A stretch of DNA of 64,000 nt from positions 124,001 through 188,000 of the forward strand of contig NZ_CP082787.1 in NCBI RefSeq assembly GCF_021462285.1. Direction: 5' to 3'. This DNA comes from Serratia entomophila. GTDB taxonomy: Bacteria; Pseudomonadota; Gammaproteobacteria; Enterobacterales; Enterobacteriaceae. A program made the position numbers and the translations under genes. Every line of letters begins with the position of its first letter. Positions within the stretch are counted from its first letter, which is position 1. The notes beneath the pieces were generated by a model, which saw nothing but the letters and a program-made list of their open reading frames with translations, was not told the origin of the DNA and did not search any database. Shown here in pieces: positions 9,274 to 18,977 of the stretch.

Positions 9274-11721
9274 ATGACTTCACCGATTAGTTACACCTCA
9301 CCCACGGTCAGTGTTGAAGCGCTGAAACACTCCATCGCCTATAAGCTGATGTTTATCGTCGGCAAAGATCCGGCCATCGCCAACCAGCATGACTGGCTGA
9401 ACGCCGTGCTGTTCGCGGTGCGCGATCGCATGGTGGAGCGCTGGCTGCGTTCCAATCGCGCCCAGCTGTCGCAGGATGTGCGGCAGGTGTATTACCTGTC
9501 GATGGAATTCCTGATTGGCCGCACGCTGTCGAACGCGCTGCTGTCGATGGGGATTTATCAGGATATCGACGAGGCGCTGAACGAAATGGGGCTAAGCCTG
9601 GCCGAACTGCTGGAGGAAGAGAACGATCCCGGCCTCGGCAACGGCGGCCTGGGGCGGCTGGCGGCCTGCTTCCTGGATTCGCTGGCCACGCTGGCGCTGC
9701 CGGGGCGCGGCTACGGCATTCGCTATGAGTACGGCATGTTCAAACAGAACATCGTCAACGGCCAACAGATGGAGTCGCCGGACTATTGGCTGGAATACGG
9801 CAACCCCTGGGAGTTCCCGCGCCACAATACCCGCTACAAGGTGCGCTTCGGCGGCCGCGTGCAGCAAGAGGGCGCCAAGGCGCGCTGGCTGGAAACCGAA
9901 GAGATCGTGGCCACCGCCTACGATCAGGTCATTCCCGGCTTCGACACCGACGCGACCAATACCCTGCGGCTGTGGAGCGCGCAGGCCAGTAACGAGATCA
10001 ACCTGGGTAAATTCAACCAGGGCGATTACTTTGCGGCGGTTGAGGATAAAAACCACTCGGAAAACGTATCCCGCGTGCTGTACCCGGACGACTCGACCTA
10101 TTCCGGGCGCGAGCTGCGGCTGCGGCAGGAGTATTTCCTGGTGTCGGCCACGGTGCAGGATATCCTCAACCGCCACTGGACGATGCACAAGAGCTTCGAC
10201 AATCTGGCGGACAAAATCGCCATCCACCTCAACGATACCCACCCGGTGCTGTCGATTCCGGAGCTGATGCACCGGCTGATCGACGAACACAAGTTCAGCT
10301 GGCTCGACGCCTGGGCGGTGGTGGAGCAGGTGTTCTCCTACACCAACCATACGCTGATGAGCGAGGCGCTGGAAACCTGGCCGCTGGACATGATCGGCCG
10401 CATTCTGCCGCGCCACCTGCAGCTGATTTTCGAGATCAACGACCACTTCCTCAAGCAGGTGCAGGAGGTGGCGCCGGGCGACAACGAGCTGTTGGCGCGG
10501 GTGTCGATCATCGACGAAACCAACGGCCGCCGGGTGCGCATGGCGTGGCTGGCGGTGGTGGCCAGCCACAAGGTCAACGGCGTTTCTGCCCTGCATTCCG
10601 AACTGATGGTGCAGTCGCTGTTCGCCGACTTCGCCCGGCTGTTCCCCAACCGTTTCTGCAATAAAACCAATGGCGTAACGCCGCGCCGCTGGCTGGGGCT
10701 GGCCAACCCGCCGCTGGCGGCGGTGCTGGACGACAGCATCGGCCAGACCTGGCGCACCGATCTCAGCCAGCTGAGCGAGATCAAGGCCAACGTTGACTAC
10801 CCGAGCTTCCTGCAGGCGGTGCAGGCGGCCAAGCGGCAGAACAAGGAGCGGCTGGCGGCCTATATCGGCAAGACGCTCAACGTGGTGGTCAACCCGGACG
10901 CGCTGTTCGACGTGCAGATCAAACGCATTCACGAATACAAACGGCAGTTGCTCAACGTGCTGCATGTGATCACGCTGTATAACCGCCTGCTGCAGGATCC
11001 GGATATCGAACGGGTGCCGCGGGTGGTGATCTTCGCCGGCAAGGCGGCTTCGGCCTACTACGCCGCCAAGCAGATCATCCGGTTGATCAACGACGTGGCC
11101 AAGGTGATCAATAACGATCCGCGCGTGCACACCCAGCTGAAGGTGGTATTTATCCCCAACTACGGCGTCAGCCTGGCGCAGATCATCATCCCGGCGGCGG
11201 ATCTTTCGGAGCAGATCTCGCTGGCGGGCACCGAGGCGTCGGGCACCAGCAACATGAAGTTCGCTCTGAACGGCGCGCTGACCATCGGCACGCTGGACGG
11301 CGCCAACGTCGAAATGCGCGAGCACGTGGGGGAGGAGAACATCTTTATCTTCGGCAATACCGCCGAGCAGGTGGAGGCGCTGCGCCGCAACGGCTACAAC
11401 CCGCATCTTTACTACGAGCAGGACCCCGAGCTGCATCTGGCGCTGACCCAGATAGCCACCGGGGCGTTCAGCCCGGAAGAACCGAAGCGCTACAGCAACC
11501 TGTTCGATTCGCTGGTGAACCTGGGCGATCACTATCAGCTGCTGGCCGACTACCGCAGCTACGTGGATACCCAGGACAAGGTGGACGAGGTCTATCTCAA
11601 TCAGGATGACTGGACGCGGCGGGCGGTGCTGAATATCGCCAATATGGGCTACTTCTCTTCCGACCGCACCATTCAGGAATACGCGGACGAAATCTGGCAT
11701 ATCAAGCCGATCAAACTGTAA
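9274..11721 (+). CDS. glgP: Glycogen phosphorylase
   Basis: GlgP phosphorolyses the outer alpha-1,4 chains of glycogen to glucose-1-phosphate. It has 815 residues as in E. coli. The N-terminal [19 protein letters not shown] and the C-terminal [17 protein letters not shown], with the Lys that holds pyridoxal phosphate, mark the GT35 family. It closes the operon glgBXCAP; a strong bidirectional terminator follows at once. It is a paralogue of malP in this same window, which acts on short maltodextrins. Confidence 0.97.
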   Translation: MTSPISYTSPTVSVEALKHSIAYKLMFIVGKDPAIANQHDWLNAVLFAVRDRMVERWLRSNRAQLSQDVRQVYYLSMEFLIGRTLSNALLSMGIYQDIDEALNEMGLSLAELLEEENDPGLGNGGLGRLAACFLDSLATLALPGRGYGIRYEYGMFKQNIVNGQQMESPDYWLEYGNPWEFPRHNTRYKVRFGGRVQQEGAKARWLETEEIVATAYDQVIPGFDTDATNTLRLWSAQASNEINLGKFNQGDYFAAVEDKNHSENVSRVLYPDDSTYSGRELRLRQEYFLVSATVQDILNRHWTMHKSFDNLADKIAIHLNDTHPVLSIPELMHRLIDEHKFSWLDAWAVVEQVFSYTNHTLMSEALETWPLDMIGRILPRHLQLIFEINDHFLKQVQEVAPGDNELLARVSIIDETNGRRVRMAWLAVVASHKVNGVSALHSELMVQSLFADFARLFPNRFCNKTNGVTPRRWLGLANPPLAAVLDDSIGQTWRTDLSQLSEIKANVDYPSFLQAVQAAKRQNKERLAAYIGKTLNVVVNPDALFDVQIKRIHEYKRQLLNVLHVITLYNRLLQDPDIERVPRVVIFAGKAASAYYAAKQIIRLINDVAKVINNDPRVHTQLKVVFIPNYGVSLAQIIIPAADLSEQISLAGTEASGTSNMKFALNGALTIGTLDGANVEMREHVGEENIFIFGNTAEQVEALRRNGYNPHLYYEQDPELHLALTQIATGAFSPEEPKRYSNLFDSLVNLGDHYQLLADYRSYVDTQDKVDEVYLNQDDWTRRAVLNIANMGYFSSDRTIQEYADEIWHIKPIKL

Positions 11722-11723
11722 TA

Positions 11724-11749
11724 AAAAAGGCCGCTTAAGCGGCCTTTTT
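11724..11749. terminator. Bidirectional terminator between glgP and glpD
   Basis: An 11-bp perfect stem (AAAAAGGCCGC / GCGGCCTTTTT) with loop TTAA lies between the convergent stops of glgP and glpD. It has an A tract on one side and a T tract on the other, so it can serve both strands. Confidence 0.9.
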
Positions 11750-11762
11750 CTTATGCGTCGGC

Positions 11763-13271
11763 TCAGGAAGCCAGCGACAGCGTTTTCGCTTTCGCGTGTT
11801 CCGCCAGCCAGGTTTTCACCCGCGCCTGCTGCGCGTCGTCCAGCCACATGCCCAGCTTGGTGCGGCGCCAGATGGCGTCGTCCAGCTCCACCACCCACTC
11901 TTTGTCGATCAGGTAGCGCAGTTCGGCTTCGTACAGGCCGTGGCCGAACTCTTCACCCAAATCGCTGAGGGCGTTGGCGCCGGCCAGGATCAGCTCGCTG
12001 TGGCTGCCGTAGGTACGGGCATAGCGGCGCGCCAGGGATTCCGGCAACCAGCCGTGCTCGCGGCGCAGCTTGGCGGCGTAGCTGTCGCGGTCGCCACCGA
12101 TGTCGCCACCGGGCAGCGTGCCGTTTTTGGTCCACGCCGGGCCGCAGCCTGGGTAGTAGTGCGCCAGTTTTTCCATCGCATGCTCCGCCAGCTTGCGGTA
12201 GGTGGTCAGCTTGCCGCCGAACACCGACAGCAGCGGCGCTTTGCCCTGCTCGTCGTGCACGTCCAGCGTATAGTCGCGGGTGACCGCCTGCGGCGAGTCG
12301 GACTCGTCGTCGCACAGCGGGCGCACGCCGGAGTAAGTCCAGACGATGTCGTCACGGCCCAGCTGCTTCTTGAAGTGATCGTTGTACACTTTCAGCAGGT
12401 AGTTGATTTCGTTCTCGTCGATCTTCACGTCTTTCGGATCGCCGTGGTATTCCACGTCGGTGGTGCCGATGATGGAGAACTCGTCGTTCCACGGGATCAC
12501 GAACACGATGCGGTGGTCTTCGTTCTGCAGAATGTAGGACTGCGGCTGATCGTGCACGCGCGGCACCACGATATGGCTGCCCTTGATCAGGCGGATGCCG
12601 TAAGGCGATTTCAGCTTCAGGCCGTCGTCGAAGAAGTGTTTCACCCACGGACCGGTGGCGTTGACCAGGCCCTTGGCGCGCCAGGTAAAGGTTTTGCCGC
12701 TGTCGACGTCGACCGCTTCCACCATCCACAGGCCATTTTCACGCCATGCGCGGGTCACTTTGGTGCGGGTGCGCACTTCGCCGCCGCGTTTTTCCACTTC
12801 CTGCGCGTTCAGCACCACCAGGCGCGCATCGTCGACCCAGCAGTCGGAATATTCGAAACCGCGCTTCAGTTCAGGTTTCAGCACCGATTCTGGTCCAAAG
12901 CGCAAACCCTTGCTGCCCGGCAGGCTGGTGCGTTTGCCCAGGTGATCGTACAGGAACAGGCCGATGCGGATCATCCAGGCCGGGCGCAGGTGCGGCTGGT
13001 GCGGCAGGCGGAAACGCATCGGGAACGCGATATGCGGCGCCAGCTTCAGCAGCACTTCGCGTTCGGCCAGCGCTTCGCTCACCAGACGGAATTCGTAGTG
13101 TTCCAGGTAGCGCAGGCCGCCGTGGATCAGTTTGGAACTGGCGGAAGACGTAGCACAGGCCAAGTCTTGCGCTTCCAGTAGCAGTACCGACAGCCCGCGC
13201 CCGGCAGCATCCGCCGCGATGCCGGCACCGTTGATGCCGCCACCGATAACGATCAAGTCTTTGGTTTCCAC
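11763..13271 (-). CDS. glpD: Aerobic glycerol-3-phosphate dehydrogenase
   Basis: GlpD is the membrane-associated FAD enzyme that oxidises sn-glycerol-3-phosphate to dihydroxyacetone phosphate and passes electrons to the quinone pool. It has 502 residues (E. coli 501). The N-terminal dinucleotide motif GGGINGAGIA (9-18) binds FAD; ACATSSASSKLIHGGLRYLE is the conserved substrate/FAD region. The start codon is GTG (13269-13271) with GGAGG about 8 bases before it. It is convergent with glgP. Upstream lie two tandem GlpR-type operators and an FNR-like box, which would give control by glycerol-3-phosphate and oxygen. Confidence 0.97.
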   Translation of the reverse strand: METKDLIVIGGGINGAGIAADAAGRGLSVLLLEAQDLACATSSASSKLIHGGLRYLEHYEFRLVSEALAEREVLLKLAPHIAFPMRFRLPHQPHLRPAWMIRIGLFLYDHLGKRTSLPGSKGLRFGPESVLKPELKRGFEYSDCWVDDARLVVLNAQEVEKRGGEVRTRTKVTRAWRENGLWMVEAVDVDSGKTFTWRAKGLVNATGPWVKHFFDDGLKLKSPYGIRLIKGSHIVVPRVHDQPQSYILQNEDHRIVFVIPWNDEFSIIGTTDVEYHGDPKDVKIDENEINYLLKVYNDHFKKQLGRDDIVWTYSGVRPLCDDESDSPQAVTRDYTLDVHDEQGKAPLLSVFGGKLTTYRKLAEHAMEKLAHYYPGCGPAWTKNGTLPGGDIGGDRDSYAAKLRREHGWLPESLARRYARTYGSHSELILAGANALSDLGEEFGHGLYEAELRYLIDKEWVVELDDAIWRRTKLGMWLDDAQQARVKTWLAEHAKAKTLSLAS

Positions 13272-13285
13272 GTCATCTTCCTCCA

Positions 13286-13325
13286 GATGTTCGAAATAGC
13301 TCTTTCATGTTCGTTTTCGCTCATG
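13286..13325 (-). promoter_or_regulatory. Tandem GlpR operator-like sites upstream of glpD
   Basis: Two adjacent 20-base segments resemble the GlpR operator. The better one, 13306-13325, reads CATGTTCGTTTTCGCTCATG, close to the inverted consensus with ATGTTCG arms. The second, 13286-13305, keeps only one good half (ATGTTCGAA). They begin about 15 bases ahead of the glpD start codon, where a repressor would block transcription or early elongation. The glpR gene lies just beyond. Confidence 0.65.
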
Positions 13326-13336
13326 ATTGTAATCAA
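13323..13336 (-). promoter_or_regulatory. FNR-like box upstream of glpD
   Basis: ATGAT-TGTA-ATCAA matches 9 of the 10 defined bases of the FNR consensus TTGAT-N4-ATCAA. It sits next to and partly overlaps the upstream GlpR-like operator. A site here could repress the aerobic dehydrogenase without oxygen. The position relative to the transcription start is unknown, so this is a suggestion. Confidence 0.4.
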
Positions 13337-13449
13337 AAACCAACAAACAAGCCAAGACTTAACCAAACAAAAACATTTAGGCGTGATAGAGGTAACAGTT
13401 TGATGATAGTAGTTATACAAAATGAAGGGATAAAGACGCGGGCAATCGA

Positions 13450-13469
13450 GGGTTCAGCAGGCTGAACCC
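13450..13469. repeat. Perfect inverted repeat downstream of glpR
   Basis: GGGTTCAG and CTGAACCC form an 8-bp stem with a 4-base loop, about 60 bases past the glpR stop. No clear T run follows on the minus strand, so a terminator role is only possible. Confidence 0.4.
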
Positions 13470-13529
13470 GTCGGGCATGGGAAGCATGGCGCGGGCGCGG
13501 CGGGCTGCGCCCCGAAGGCTAGAGGAAGG

Positions 13530-14288
13530 TCAGCACAGCTCCAGCTGCACGTCGTACTGCTCGATGATTTTCATCACGCTGGGCGGCGGCAGCTGATCGG
13601 TGAACAGATAATCGATCAGGTTCATGTTGCCCAGGTTGACCATCGCATTGCGGCCGAATTTGGAGTGGTCGGTGACCAGCATCACGCAGCGGGAATTTTC
13701 GATAATTGCGCGTTTGGTGCGCACTTCGTGATAGTCGAATTCGAGCAGCGAGCCGTCCATATCGATGCCGCTGATGCCGAGAATGCCGTAATCCAGCCGA
13801 AACTGGGAGATAAAGTCCAGCGTGGCTTCGCCCATGATGCCGCCGTCGCGGGTGCGCACTTCGCCGCCGGCCAGGATCAGGCGGAAGTCCTCTTTGGCGG
13901 TGAGCAGGGTGGCGACGTTGAGGTTGTTGGTCACCACGCGCAGGTTCTTGTGGTTCATCAGCGCGTGGGCCACCGCTTCCGGCGTGGTGCCGATATCGAT
14001 AAACAGCGTGGCGCCGTCCGGGATCTGGCTGGCGACGCGCTGGGCGATGCGGGCCTTCTCTTCCGACCACATCACCTTGCGGTCGTTATAGGCGGCGTTG
14101 ACCGAGCTGGACGGCAGCGCGGCGCCGCCGTGATGGCGCTGGATCTTGTTCTGATCGGCCAGGTCGTTCAAGTCGCGGCGGATCGTCTGCGGGCTGACGT
14201 CAAAATGCTCCACCAGCTCTTCCGTACTGACGTATCCCTGCAGGCGCACCAGCTCGATAATTGCGTCATGACGCTGTGTTTGCTTCAC
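13530..14288 (-). CDS. glpR: Glycerol-3-phosphate regulon repressor
   Basis: GlpR is a DeoR-family repressor of the glp regulon that is released by glycerol-3-phosphate. It has 252 residues, the same as E. coli. The N-terminal helix-turn-helix (YVSTEELVEHFDVSPQTIRR, about 19-38) is followed by a sugar-phosphate sensing domain with FIDIGTT and VVTNNL. It is transcribed toward glpD, on the same strand. In E. coli K-12 glpEGR runs away from glpD, so the local orientation differs. The gap to glpG upstream is 53 bases, so the two may be cotranscribed. Confidence 0.95.
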   Translation of the reverse strand: MKQTQRHDAIIELVRLQGYVSTEELVEHFDVSPQTIRRDLNDLADQNKIQRHHGGAALPSSSVNAAYNDRKVMWSEEKARIAQRVASQIPDGATLFIDIGTTPEAVAHALMNHKNLRVVTNNLNVATLLTAKEDFRLILAGGEVRTRDGGIMGEATLDFISQFRLDYGILGISGIDMDGSLLEFDYHEVRTKRAIIENSRCVMLVTDHSKFGRNAMVNLGNMNLIDYLFTDQLPPPSVMKIIEQYDVQLELC

Positions 14289-14341
14289 GATAATCCCCTA
14301 AAACGCCCGGTATACCCAGCGGTGGGCATAGGTCCTGGCTG

Positions 14342-15178
14342 TTATTGTTCGTTGTGCGCTCGATGACGCGTGTCCCAAAATGCCATCAATAACCCTAACA
14401 CTAAACCGGCTACGTGTGCCGCGTTGGCGATCGACATTCCTAAAATATCGAAATATCCGGCCACCAGCCACAGCACCGAAAACACCATCAGGCCGCGCGG
14501 CAGCATCAGGCCGCGCTCCGGCGCCCGTTCGCCCGAGAGCCACGCGTAGCCCATCAGCGCATACACCACGCCGGAAAGGCCGCCGAACAGCGCGCCGCTG
14601 AACAACGACTGCGCCCAACCGCTGAAGAACGCCGACACCACCGCCAGCACGAACAGCTTGCCGGCGCCGAGGCGCTTTTCCATTGGCCCGCCGAGGTACC
14701 ACCACCACAGCAGGTTAAAGACGATGTGCAGCAGCGAGAAGTGCAGAAACGCATGGCTGACCCAGCGCCACAGCTGCAGGTATTGGCTGCTGTCCTGCGG
14801 CCACGACAGCCAGTACATCACCTTGTCGTCGCCCAGCAGCTGCATCAGGATATACACCGCAATGCACAGCACCATCACGCTCAGCGTCAGCGGCCCGGCC
14901 TTGCTGCGCAGGGCATGCAGATAGGAATAGCCCTGATAGTGCAGACCGGCGTCGGTGTGGCCGGTCTGCCAGCTGGCGGCCTGATAACGGCGGTTGAGCG
15001 GATCGGCCAGGAACTGCTGCAGCTCATGCTGCACCTGCTCCAGATGGCCGTCGTCAGCCAGCCAGATTTCGGCCGCCTCGCCGCTGTTGCGCAGCTCGAG
15101 CCGGATGCCCTGGGTCGCCATATAGTCGACAAAGGCCAGCGCCAGGCGCGGGTTGGATACGGCGATTACTCTAACCAT
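14342..15178 (-). CDS. glpG: Rhomboid intramembrane serine protease
   Basis: GlpG cleaves transmembrane substrates within the inner membrane. It has 278 residues (E. coli 276): a cytoplasmic N-terminal domain, then six membrane helices from about residue 95. The catalytic serine is S202 in GLSGVVY and the histidine is H255 in NAAHVAG; H151 and N155 in [10 protein letters not shown] form the oxyanion region. It lies between glpE and glpR on the same strand. Confidence 0.96.
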   Translation of the reverse strand: MVRVIAVSNPRLALAFVDYMATQGIRLELRNSGEAAEIWLADDGHLEQVQHELQQFLADPLNRRYQAASWQTGHTDAGLHYQGYSYLHALRSKAGPLTLSVMVLCIAVYILMQLLGDDKVMYWLSWPQDSSQYLQLWRWVSHAFLHFSLLHIVFNLLWWWYLGGPMEKRLGAGKLFVLAVVSAFFSGWAQSLFSGALFGGLSGVVYALMGYAWLSGERAPERGLMLPRGLMVFSVLWLVAGYFDILGMSIANAAHVAGLVLGLLMAFWDTRHRAHNEQ

Positions 15179-15310
15179 TGCTCTTCCGTCTAAGTGAATG
15201 ATTTTAGCCGCCGCTTTGGCGTCGACGGCCCAGACGGCCGATTATAGCGTCGAAATCCTGAGCGCAAACAAGGGATCCGTGAAAAACCGGTAAAAACGCC
15301 GGCCGGCGGC

Positions 15311-15342
15311 GAAGAAAAGATACCCGCCGGCGAGCGGCGGGC
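15311..15342 (-). terminator. Probable terminator after glpE
   Basis: CCCGCCG (15323-15329) and CGGCGGG (15335-15341) form a 7-bp GC stem with a 5-base loop. On the minus strand it is followed by TATCTTTTCTT. It starts a few bases after the glpE stop and would separate glpE from glpG-glpR. Confidence 0.55.
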
Positions 15343-15346
15343 AAGA

Positions 15347-15673
15347 TCAGGCTGAGGTTTCAACGTCCTGCGGGTACTGGCGCGCCCAGGCCTCAAAGCC
15401 GCCGTCGATGCTGTAGACCGCGTCGAACCCCTGATGCAGCAGATACTGCGCCGCGCTGCGGCTGCTGTTGCCGTGGTAGCACATCACCATCACCGGGCGC
15501 TCGAAGTCGTTCTGCTGCATAAAAGCCTGCAGGCTGGCGTTGGTGAGGTGAAAGGCGCCCGGGGTATGCCCGGCTTCAAAACTCTGCGGATCGCGGATAT
15601 CGACCAGCGCGGCGCTGCCGTCTTTCCAACGGGTGTACGCCTGCTCGACGTTGATCGCTTCAAACTGTTCCAT
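15347..15673 (-). CDS. glpE: Thiosulfate sulfurtransferase (single-domain rhodanese)
   Basis: GlpE transfers sulfane sulfur from thiosulfate to acceptors such as cyanide or thioredoxin. It has 108 residues, as in E. coli, a single rhodanese domain with active-site C65 in [12 protein letters not shown]. The frame stays open upstream to 15730, but ATG 15673 gives the family N-terminus MEQFEAINV. It sits next to malT here; in E. coli glpR faces that side. Confidence 0.95.
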   Translation of the reverse strand: MEQFEAINVEQAYTRWKDGSAALVDIRDPQSFEAGHTPGAFHLTNASLQAFMQQNDFERPVMVMCYHGNSSRSAAQYLLHQGFDAVYSIDGGFEAWARQYPQDVETSA

Positions 15674-15756
15674 GACTTCCGACTGCCTCGTAATAGGGGA
15701 ATGCCGCCATTGTAGCCAATTCCGCGGCAATTAAGACCAGAGCAACGCTGTGGTTT

Positions 15757-18471
15757 TTAAGCGCCATACCCCATCATTTTCAGCAGCTGCTGCGCCTGTT
15801 GCACCGCTTCCTGCCGGTGGGCCACGCCCAGCTTCTGGTACAGGTTGCGGATATGGGTCTTGATGGTGGTGGCCGCCACATCCAGCTCGCCGGCGATCTG
15901 GTCATTGCTGTAGCCGGAATAGATCAGCCCCAGCACTTGCCATTCGCGCTGGGTCAGCGGGCTGGTGCGAATCAGTTCCGGCACCTGCGGGTGAGTCAGC
16001 AGCTTATCGACGAAGTTCTCGTCAAAATGGGCGAATTTGTGCCGGTGGTGCTGGTTGATGTCGCGCAGAATGCGCTGGGCGCGATGCTGCTCCAGCTCCG
16101 GCAGCGTATTGAGCTGGATCAGCTGGCGCAGCTGCTGCGCCATCGCTTCGCCCTCGATAACGAAGTGGCTGATAAAACCCGTGCGGTTGGCCAGCGACAG
16201 CGCCTCTATCAACACCTGCTGCGCTTCGCCCTTGCGATCTTGTTGCCAATAGAGCTGGTTGCTGAGCAGCAGGTTGCGGTTGAGATCGCTCATCAGCCGC
16301 AGCCTGCGGGCATTCTCGTTCAGTTCGTCCAGCACCACCCCGGCCTCTTCATGCTGGCCGAGCAGGATCTGCACCCGGGCGATATTGCGCCACTGGCCCT
16401 GGGTAAAATGGTTGTCCGCCATGCCGGGTTTTTCGGTCTGGCGCAGCCACTGGGCGGCGGCGGCGGCGTCGCCGGTCATCTGCCAGTGGATCACCCGCGA
16501 TTTGTCGGTATTGGTCAGCCAGTCGCGGTGGTATTGCGCGCCGTGCAGCAAGGCTTCGCAGCGCTGCAGGTGGGCGTTGGCGTTGTCCAGATCGCCGCGC
16601 GCCAGCGAGCATTTCGCCAGCATGGCGATGCACTGCAGCTGCTGCTGCGGCTGGTAGTTGGCGAGGATTTTCAGGCCGGCGCGCGCGGCGTCTTCCGCCT
16701 CGTCCAGACGCGACCACGACCACAGGATCTGCGCGCGGATGCGCAGCAGGAACTCATGCATCGGCAGCTGTTCCAGGTGCTGCTCGCGCACCAGTTCAAA
16801 CGCTTTGTCCTGCGTCTCGTAGGCCGCCTGCAGGAAGCCCTGGGCTATCAGGATTTCGCTCTGCTGCAGCAGCGCCCACAGCGCGTAGTGGTAGGCCTGA
16901 TGGCGGCGCGCCATCTGTTCGGTCTGCTGCATCATCGGCAGCGCGCGCGCCAGCTCGCCTTTGCAATGGTGAACTTCGCCGGTCACCGAGGTGGCGACGA
17001 TGCGGCTGTAATAGCTGGACAGCGGCAGGAACTTCAGCGCCTCGGTCGCCAGGCGTTCGGCTTCCTCCGGCTTGCCGGCGTTGATCGCCACCTGGGCGCG
17101 CAGGGCGTCGAACTCGGCGCGCAGCGTTTGATCGACTTCAATCTTCTGCTCGCGCATCGTCCGTTCGGCGCGCTCGAGCAGGGTATTCACTTCGCCGTAG
17201 CGGTGCTGGCTCTGCGCCAGCCAGGCCTGCAGCAGCGCCAGCTTGGGATTTTGGATCAGGCGTTCATACGGCAGGGCGTTGAGGCACTCTTCCAGCAGCG
17301 CCAGTTCGCTGTGGTGGAACAGCGACCAGGCGTGCTGCAGCAGGATGTCGCGCAGCATGCTGACGTCGCTGGCCGCCAGCGCGTGGTGGATGGCCTCTGC
17401 CGGGTAACCCAGCGCCATCCAGCCTTCGGCGGCGGCGCGGTGCAGCCCAGGCAGCTCCAGCGCCAGCTCCCATTGGCAACGTTGGCGCAGGAAGGTGGCG
17501 AACAGCGGATGGAAACAGAACCATTCGCCGGTGTCGTCCATACGGTGGATGAACAGCCCCTGGCGCTCCAGCTCTTCCAGCCGTTGCTGGCCGTTGTCTT
17601 CGCCGGTCAGGCGCACGATCAGGGCATCGTTCATCGAACGCAGCACCGAACAGCGCAGCAGGAAAGCGCGCGTTTCGGCGTCGACGTGATCCAGCACCTC
17701 GTCCACCAGGTAATCCGATAAATGGCTGGCGTTCAGTCCCGCCAGCCGTTTGGCCGACAGCTGAGCGGAAGAGGCGGACTGACGGGCCGACAACGCGATC
17801 AGCTGCAGCGCGGTGGCCCAGCCTTCGACCTCGTCGCACAGGCGGCTGCTGTCGTGCTGCTCCAACGGCGCCGCCAGCCGGCAGTCGAAGAACTGTTTGG
17901 CTTCCTGATGGTTGAACGCCAGCTGCTGCGTGCCCATTTCCAGCAGCTGATCGCGCACCCGCAGGTTGGCGATGCCGAGCGGCGGCAGGGTACGCGACAG
18001 CAGGATCAGCGTCAGGTTTTCCGGCTGATGCCGCAGGAAAAACCGCATGGCTTCGTGAATGACGTCGTTGGTGATCAGATGGTAGTCGTCAATCACCAGG
18101 TACAGCGGCTGGTGCCAGTCGGACAGCTCGATAAACAGCTGGGCGAACAGCGCCGACAGGCTGGCGTATTGATGCTTCTGGCTCAGCGCCTCGCTCTTCA
18201 CGCAGTGGCCGCCGCTGGCCTGCTGCAGCGCGGCGATCAGGTAGCTGGCGAAGCGCTCCGGCTGGTTGTCGCTTTCATCCAGCGAATACCAGCCGAGGTC
18301 GGTTTTCCCGGCCGCCCATTGGGCGACCAGCGTGGTTTTTCCGTATCCCGCCGGGCAATTGACCAGTGTCAGGCGATAGTTGCCGGCGCTGGCCAGTTTG
18401 GCCAGCAGGCGATCGCGGATCACGGTATTTTGCAGCCGTACCGGGCGGCTCAGTTTTGATGGGATCAGCAT
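15757..18471 (-). CDS. malT: Maltose regulon transcriptional activator
   Basis: MalT is the STAND-family ATPase that activates the maltose regulon when it binds maltotriose and ATP. It has 904 residues (E. coli 901). The N-terminal NTPase has a Walker A site [10 protein letters not shown] (about 38-47) and Walker B YLVIDDYH; the middle is a helical-repeat sensor domain; the C-terminus is a LuxR-type helix-turn-helix ([31 protein letters not shown]). It is divergent from malPQ across a 506-base gap that holds MalT boxes, the same layout as in E. coli. Confidence 0.97.
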   Translation of the reverse strand: MLIPSKLSRPVRLQNTVIRDRLLAKLASAGNYRLTLVNCPAGYGKTTLVAQWAAGKTDLGWYSLDESDNQPERFASYLIAALQQASGGHCVKSEALSQKHQYASLSALFAQLFIELSDWHQPLYLVIDDYHLITNDVIHEAMRFFLRHQPENLTLILLSRTLPPLGIANLRVRDQLLEMGTQQLAFNHQEAKQFFDCRLAAPLEQHDSSRLCDEVEGWATALQLIALSARQSASSAQLSAKRLAGLNASHLSDYLVDEVLDHVDAETRAFLLRCSVLRSMNDALIVRLTGEDNGQQRLEELERQGLFIHRMDDTGEWFCFHPLFATFLRQRCQWELALELPGLHRAAAEGWMALGYPAEAIHHALAASDVSMLRDILLQHAWSLFHHSELALLEECLNALPYERLIQNPKLALLQAWLAQSQHRYGEVNTLLERAERTMREQKIEVDQTLRAEFDALRAQVAINAGKPEEAERLATEALKFLPLSSYYSRIVATSVTGEVHHCKGELARALPMMQQTEQMARRHQAYHYALWALLQQSEILIAQGFLQAAYETQDKAFELVREQHLEQLPMHEFLLRIRAQILWSWSRLDEAEDAARAGLKILANYQPQQQLQCIAMLAKCSLARGDLDNANAHLQRCEALLHGAQYHRDWLTNTDKSRVIHWQMTGDAAAAAQWLRQTEKPGMADNHFTQGQWRNIARVQILLGQHEEAGVVLDELNENARRLRLMSDLNRNLLLSNQLYWQQDRKGEAQQVLIEALSLANRTGFISHFVIEGEAMAQQLRQLIQLNTLPELEQHRAQRILRDINQHHRHKFAHFDENFVDKLLTHPQVPELIRTSPLTQREWQVLGLIYSGYSNDQIAGELDVAATTIKTHIRNLYQKLGVAHRQEAVQQAQQLLKMMGYGA

Positions 18472-18977
18472 AGTATTCCAGGGTGAAAATCGCGGTTCCC
18501 GCCGCCTAAGGCCAGCCCGAAGGAGTGCATATCATCGCGACTCTCGCCGGGATCGGAATGGAGCTAATTATTTTATGGTTCGTAATTAATAGCCCCCCTA
18601 AGTTCTGACAACGTTAAACGTATTGCAACAAGCTTCCGCATTGGCTTGGAGTTAAGTTGCTATCGATCACACTTTTTTACGTTTAGCGCCGGCTCGCCGC
18701 GCCGTCGCCGGGATCGCATTTCCGGCCATGGACAAAACTTCAGCAGTGCGAATAACTATGCTAACGTCATCCGTAGCGTTCTCAGTGCTCGCCGCACCCG
18801 GCGGTGGGCTTTTTTGCATCGTTGCAAGGGAGTCAAAAAGTGCCTGAGATCACAATTCCAGCTACGCCCCAATCCTCCTCCCCAGCTAATCCCCAGGCGG
18901 GATGATGCCGCCCGGTCTTCTCCCCGGCACGATAACGGCAATTAAACGACCCACTTACTGGATAGAGAGTTTCCCTT
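18472..18977. promoter_or_regulatory. malT-malP divergent regulatory region
   Basis: This 506-base gap has no credible gene. The malT side is AT-rich around 18560-18620. A CRP half site TCACA at 18667-18671, with a poor partner half, is the only hint of catabolite control. The malP side carries MalT boxes from 18874 to 18925. The malP ribosome site is a weak GAGAG about 10 bases before its ATG. Confidence 0.55.
18874..18925 (-). promoter_or_regulatory. MalT box cluster of the malPQ promoter
   Basis: Read on the minus strand, 18874-18883 is GGGGAGGAGG, a full match to the MalT box GGGGAKGARG. 18916-18925 is GGGGAGAAGA, a partial match. A weak third copy, GGGGATTAGC, is at 18885-18894. The nearest box lies 52 bases before the malP ATG, in the range expected for an activator contacting RNA polymerase. 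Confidence 0.7.

Noticed and set aside
9592..11898. A 768-codon open frame on the minus strand opposite glgP
   Set aside because: It is a shadow of the high-GC glgP coding strand, with no family pattern and no ribosome site.
15799..17721. A 640-codon open frame opposite malT
   Set aside because: Shadow of malT, which has a full-length family match.
18656..18671. CRP site for malT
   Set aside because: Only the TCACA half matches; the other half is poor, so it is not listed as a site.
18646..18945. A 99-codon frame upstream of malP
   Set aside because: It covers the MalT boxes and has no ribosome site, so it is regulatory DNA that is open by chance.
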